The notes under the pieces: generated by a model | Told to the model about the DNA's origin: nothing | Seen by the model: the letters and a program-made list of their open reading frames with translations, nothing else | The model's database searches: none | In this document: in pieces, positions 61,642 to 64,000 of the stretch | How positions within the stretch are numbered: position 1 is the first letter of the stretch | How the letters are laid out: the number at the start of each line of letters is the position of its first letter | Source of the DNA: Coriaria nepalensis | Lineage: Eukaryota; Streptophyta; Magnoliopsida; Cucurbitales; Coriariaceae | Assembly (NCBI GenBank): GCA_027186245.1 | Contig: CP114489.1 | Span: forward strand, 2,239,501-2,303,500 | Direction: 5' to 3' | DNA length: 64,000 bases | Program-made: the position numbers and the translations under genes

Positions 61642-64000
61642 TCATTTGAGTGGAGTGAAAGGCAATAATCCTTTGGCATGTTGACTCTCCATTTCAAGAA
61701 GCATCAAAGATTTCTGCCTATGGTATCTGTTTCTTTTTGCTGAAAGAGCTGGAAGAAGAAACAAAAGAAAGTCATTATAAAATATATACAATTGCTCGAG
61801 GTTAACTCATAGTAAAGAATGTATTTATACTCACACATTAGATCCTGAGGTAGAGTGAAATCATACTCATTTCTTCTTCTTCTGATGCAGAAAAGGTATA
61901 TTCCCAAAAGTAACACACACATAACCACTAGAGCTGATAACCCTATTGCAATTTTACCCGCAGAAGATAACCGGTCGTTTTTCCAAAATATTGGGCATTT
62001 TGGCAGGGATGGAACACCACATAAACCCTTGTTACCAGAGAGGCTGCCGATGAAAAATTGTAAACGTTACCAAATAAATAATGTGAAATAGCAGAATGGC
62101 CCTTATCTAATTTTTGAAATAGCTAATAAACAGTACTCGTTTCATTTTCTAGCCATTTAAATATGTGTTTACATACTCGAAAGCTCCACCATGCACGCCA
62201 ATAGAATAGAGCTCCTCAGGCACCCGTCCTTCCAATAAGTTATCATTCAATAGTCTGTAGGGAATTATGAAGAATATTATAATAATCCATGTCATACATA
62301 TAGAGTGAAGGAAAAATTATAAGAAAGTAATTTGCTTTTTGGGAAGTTTAATAATTCATGCCGCTTAAGCATTTTTTCTATATTTCAAGACGTTATATCA
62401 CTCAACAATCAAACCTGTGACATTGCAAGCCGCGGCTTTCTTGTCATTGTCATTGTCAAGGCGTGTGAGCATTCAGATAAACTTACACCCACCAATGCAA
62501 AGGGAAAATGAAAATAGTTCCACATAATAAATGCAGAATACTTACACGAGCTGCAGATTTGAAGAAGCTAAACTATCTGGTATGGGCCCTGACAATTGAT
62601 TATTTGACAAATCCCTGAAATTGTGTAGCACCAACCATAAAATATAAGTCGAATAAATTTGTTAAGAAATTAGTTATTGTCTCATCAGTTTGCTCACTGC
62701 TGATGATATAAATTCCTTTGACAGGCATTTGGAATGAAAGGAAGTAGTTACAGAAGATGCAAATTAGGAATTGCACAGGAGCCACATCAGATGCGGCCAA
62801 CAGGACATCCTATGGACTGAAATGGGAGAAAATGCACTAACAAGGCAATTTATAAGATATTAATGCTCACTTACTCTTCATCAATTAGTTTTGACTTGGA
62901 ATCGAATAGTGGCAGCTAGAAAATAAAATTTTAAACCTCCTAAGAAGGAACAAAAATCTGTAAGGACACTCAAAGTACTGAAATAAACATGCTTAGAGGA
63001 GCGCTTTGCTTTGAAAAATAATGATGACCAGCACAATAAAACATCTAGACAAGGTCTAACTTTTGCAACACGAGTACCTTCTAGCAAATAATAGAAACAA
63101 GATTTATAACACTGCACTGAGTGAGCTAAAGCAGATATTTTATCACTAATAGTAGAAATCAGAATTATAACTGTAATTTTCCAAGGACAGAAATGAGTGA
63201 TACTTACAGTTGTATGAGGGTTTTTTGACCTAGTCCAAGTGGTAATGCACCTTCCAAAGAGTTGGAGCTGAGGTTCCTGTGTAGGGTGAGGAAAGAGAGG
63301 ACTATTACTCGGAACAATGCAAACTGGAGAGAAAACCAGCTCACTTATTATCCGTATAATTGTTTGTCATGGATGTAGACCTAGCAGATGAGGTCCCCTA
63401 TTGTACTGAGTTCAAAGTAGGAGGTTATTGCTAAATGGAAAAGAGTCACCACAGGGCACGATACCAGACACTGGGACCAGCTTGGAGAGAAAGAAAGGTA
63501 TGAAATATATGACAGATAAGTCCAATAGAAATATATGCTGGAATAGGGATATATCAGAAGGGTGAGAAGGACTTTGTATCTAATGAATTAATTCGAACAG
63601 AAAATGAGTTAATTATATATCTTGGTATGCCAAAACAATAGTTGTAAATGAAGTATACTTAGAAAATAGGAAAATGATACTTACAAGCTTGCGAGGTTTG
63701 TCAAATGACTAATCTGGTCAGTAATAAACCCTTTCAAACCTTGACTTCCAAGATCTCTGAAATGATTTAGAAAATTGAAGAAAATAAGGAGCATTATGAT
63801 GATAAAGCATCCCAATTACATTTAGTAATTAGACATGTAGTGAAAATGACACTTACATTTGATAAATCACAAGAGCTGTTCCATTCTTGTTCGGGTGACA
63901 TGTGACTCCCTCCCATGCATCCCATTTAGTAGGAGCACAAGGATCGCCATTCCAGCCCATTCTATCAGGAACATGCAGTGATTCTTTCAATGCTCTCATA
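61642..64000 (-). CDS. Malectin-like/LRR receptor-like membrane protein without kinase, 3' part (partial)
   Basis: The gene continues beyond the right edge. Exons seen, in transcript order: from the edge to 63857, then 63756-63685, 63276-63208, 62614-62546, 62254-62177, 62043-61835 and 61748-61642. Phases fit throughout. The first exon holds GWNGDPCAPTKWDAWEGVTC, the pre-LRR cysteine motif. Each following exon codes one leucine-rich repeat (LGSQGLKGFITDQISHLTNL; NLSSNSLEGALPLGLG; LSNNQLSGPIPDSL; LNDNLLEGRVPEELYS). After a DLSGNKGLCGVPSLPKC cap comes a single membrane span (IAIGLSALVVMCVLLLGIYL), and a short basic tail ends HAKGLLPFTPLK. There is no kinase domain, so it resembles Arabidopsis At1g25570/RLP4-type proteins, whose missing N-terminus is malectin-like. 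Ligand unknown. Confidence 0.88.

Noticed and set aside
61704..61928. Extended 3' reading frame of the LRR gene through 61835
   Set aside because: The extension reads intron-like sequence; a good GTGAGT donor and an acceptor at 61749-61750 restore a family-like tail.

Overview
This is plant nuclear DNA, almost certainly from a eudicot. It holds intron-rich genes with GT-AG splice sites, AT-rich intergenic DNA, microsatellites and decayed plant retrotransposons. No rRNA, tRNA or CRISPR array was recognised. I rebuilt ten protein-coding genes of recognisable families plus one small unassigned gene. For every multi-exon gene I joined exons by hand and checked that splice phases and total length keep one open frame.

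Layout, left to right: PP2A scaffold subunit A (+, 59-4983); a carboxylesterase-like fragment (-); a small unassigned gene (+, 8792-9339); Ty1-copia gag and LINE remnants; a GDT1-like cation/proton exchanger (+, 12639-15667); MED25/PFT1 (-, 26575-16822) with a complete non-autonomous hAT-like element in its last intron; a BRO1-domain protein (+, 27788-30513); an HRS1/HHO-type GARP repressor (-, 32784-31222); a WIP zinc-finger gene of DOT5 type (+, 38923-39952); a truncated Ty3-gypsy element (-); allene oxide cyclase (-, 47875-46984); an organellar methionine aminopeptidase (-, 50702-48531); an RNase H fragment; a RAV/TEM AP2-B3 gene (-, 55820-54693); a Ty1-copia pol fragment (+); and the 3' part of a malectin-like/LRR membrane protein (-, 61642 to the window edge).

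The gene order is the main biological message. As I remember Arabidopsis, the same families lie in the same order in At1g13260-At1g13320, At1g25490-At1g25570 and At3g25730-At3g25800, each with a different subset missing. This window keeps the union, so it looks like a largely unfractionated version of an ancestral block. That order also helps decide orthology, for example DOT5 among the WIP genes and MAP1B among the aminopeptidases.

Functionally, two genes belong to jasmonate biology (AOC in synthesis, MED25 as the MYC2 coactivator). Three are transcription factors of nutrient, leaf/vein or flowering control (HHO, WIP, RAV). The rest are housekeeping. I did not find a novel multi-gene system. 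The most interesting signals are the synteny, paired GAATC sites upstream of the HHO gene, the hAT-like element with a perfect 18-bp-arm hairpin in MED25, jasmonate-type G-boxes at AOC, and a three-copy ~60-bp intergenic repeat carrying TTGAC and TGACG cores.
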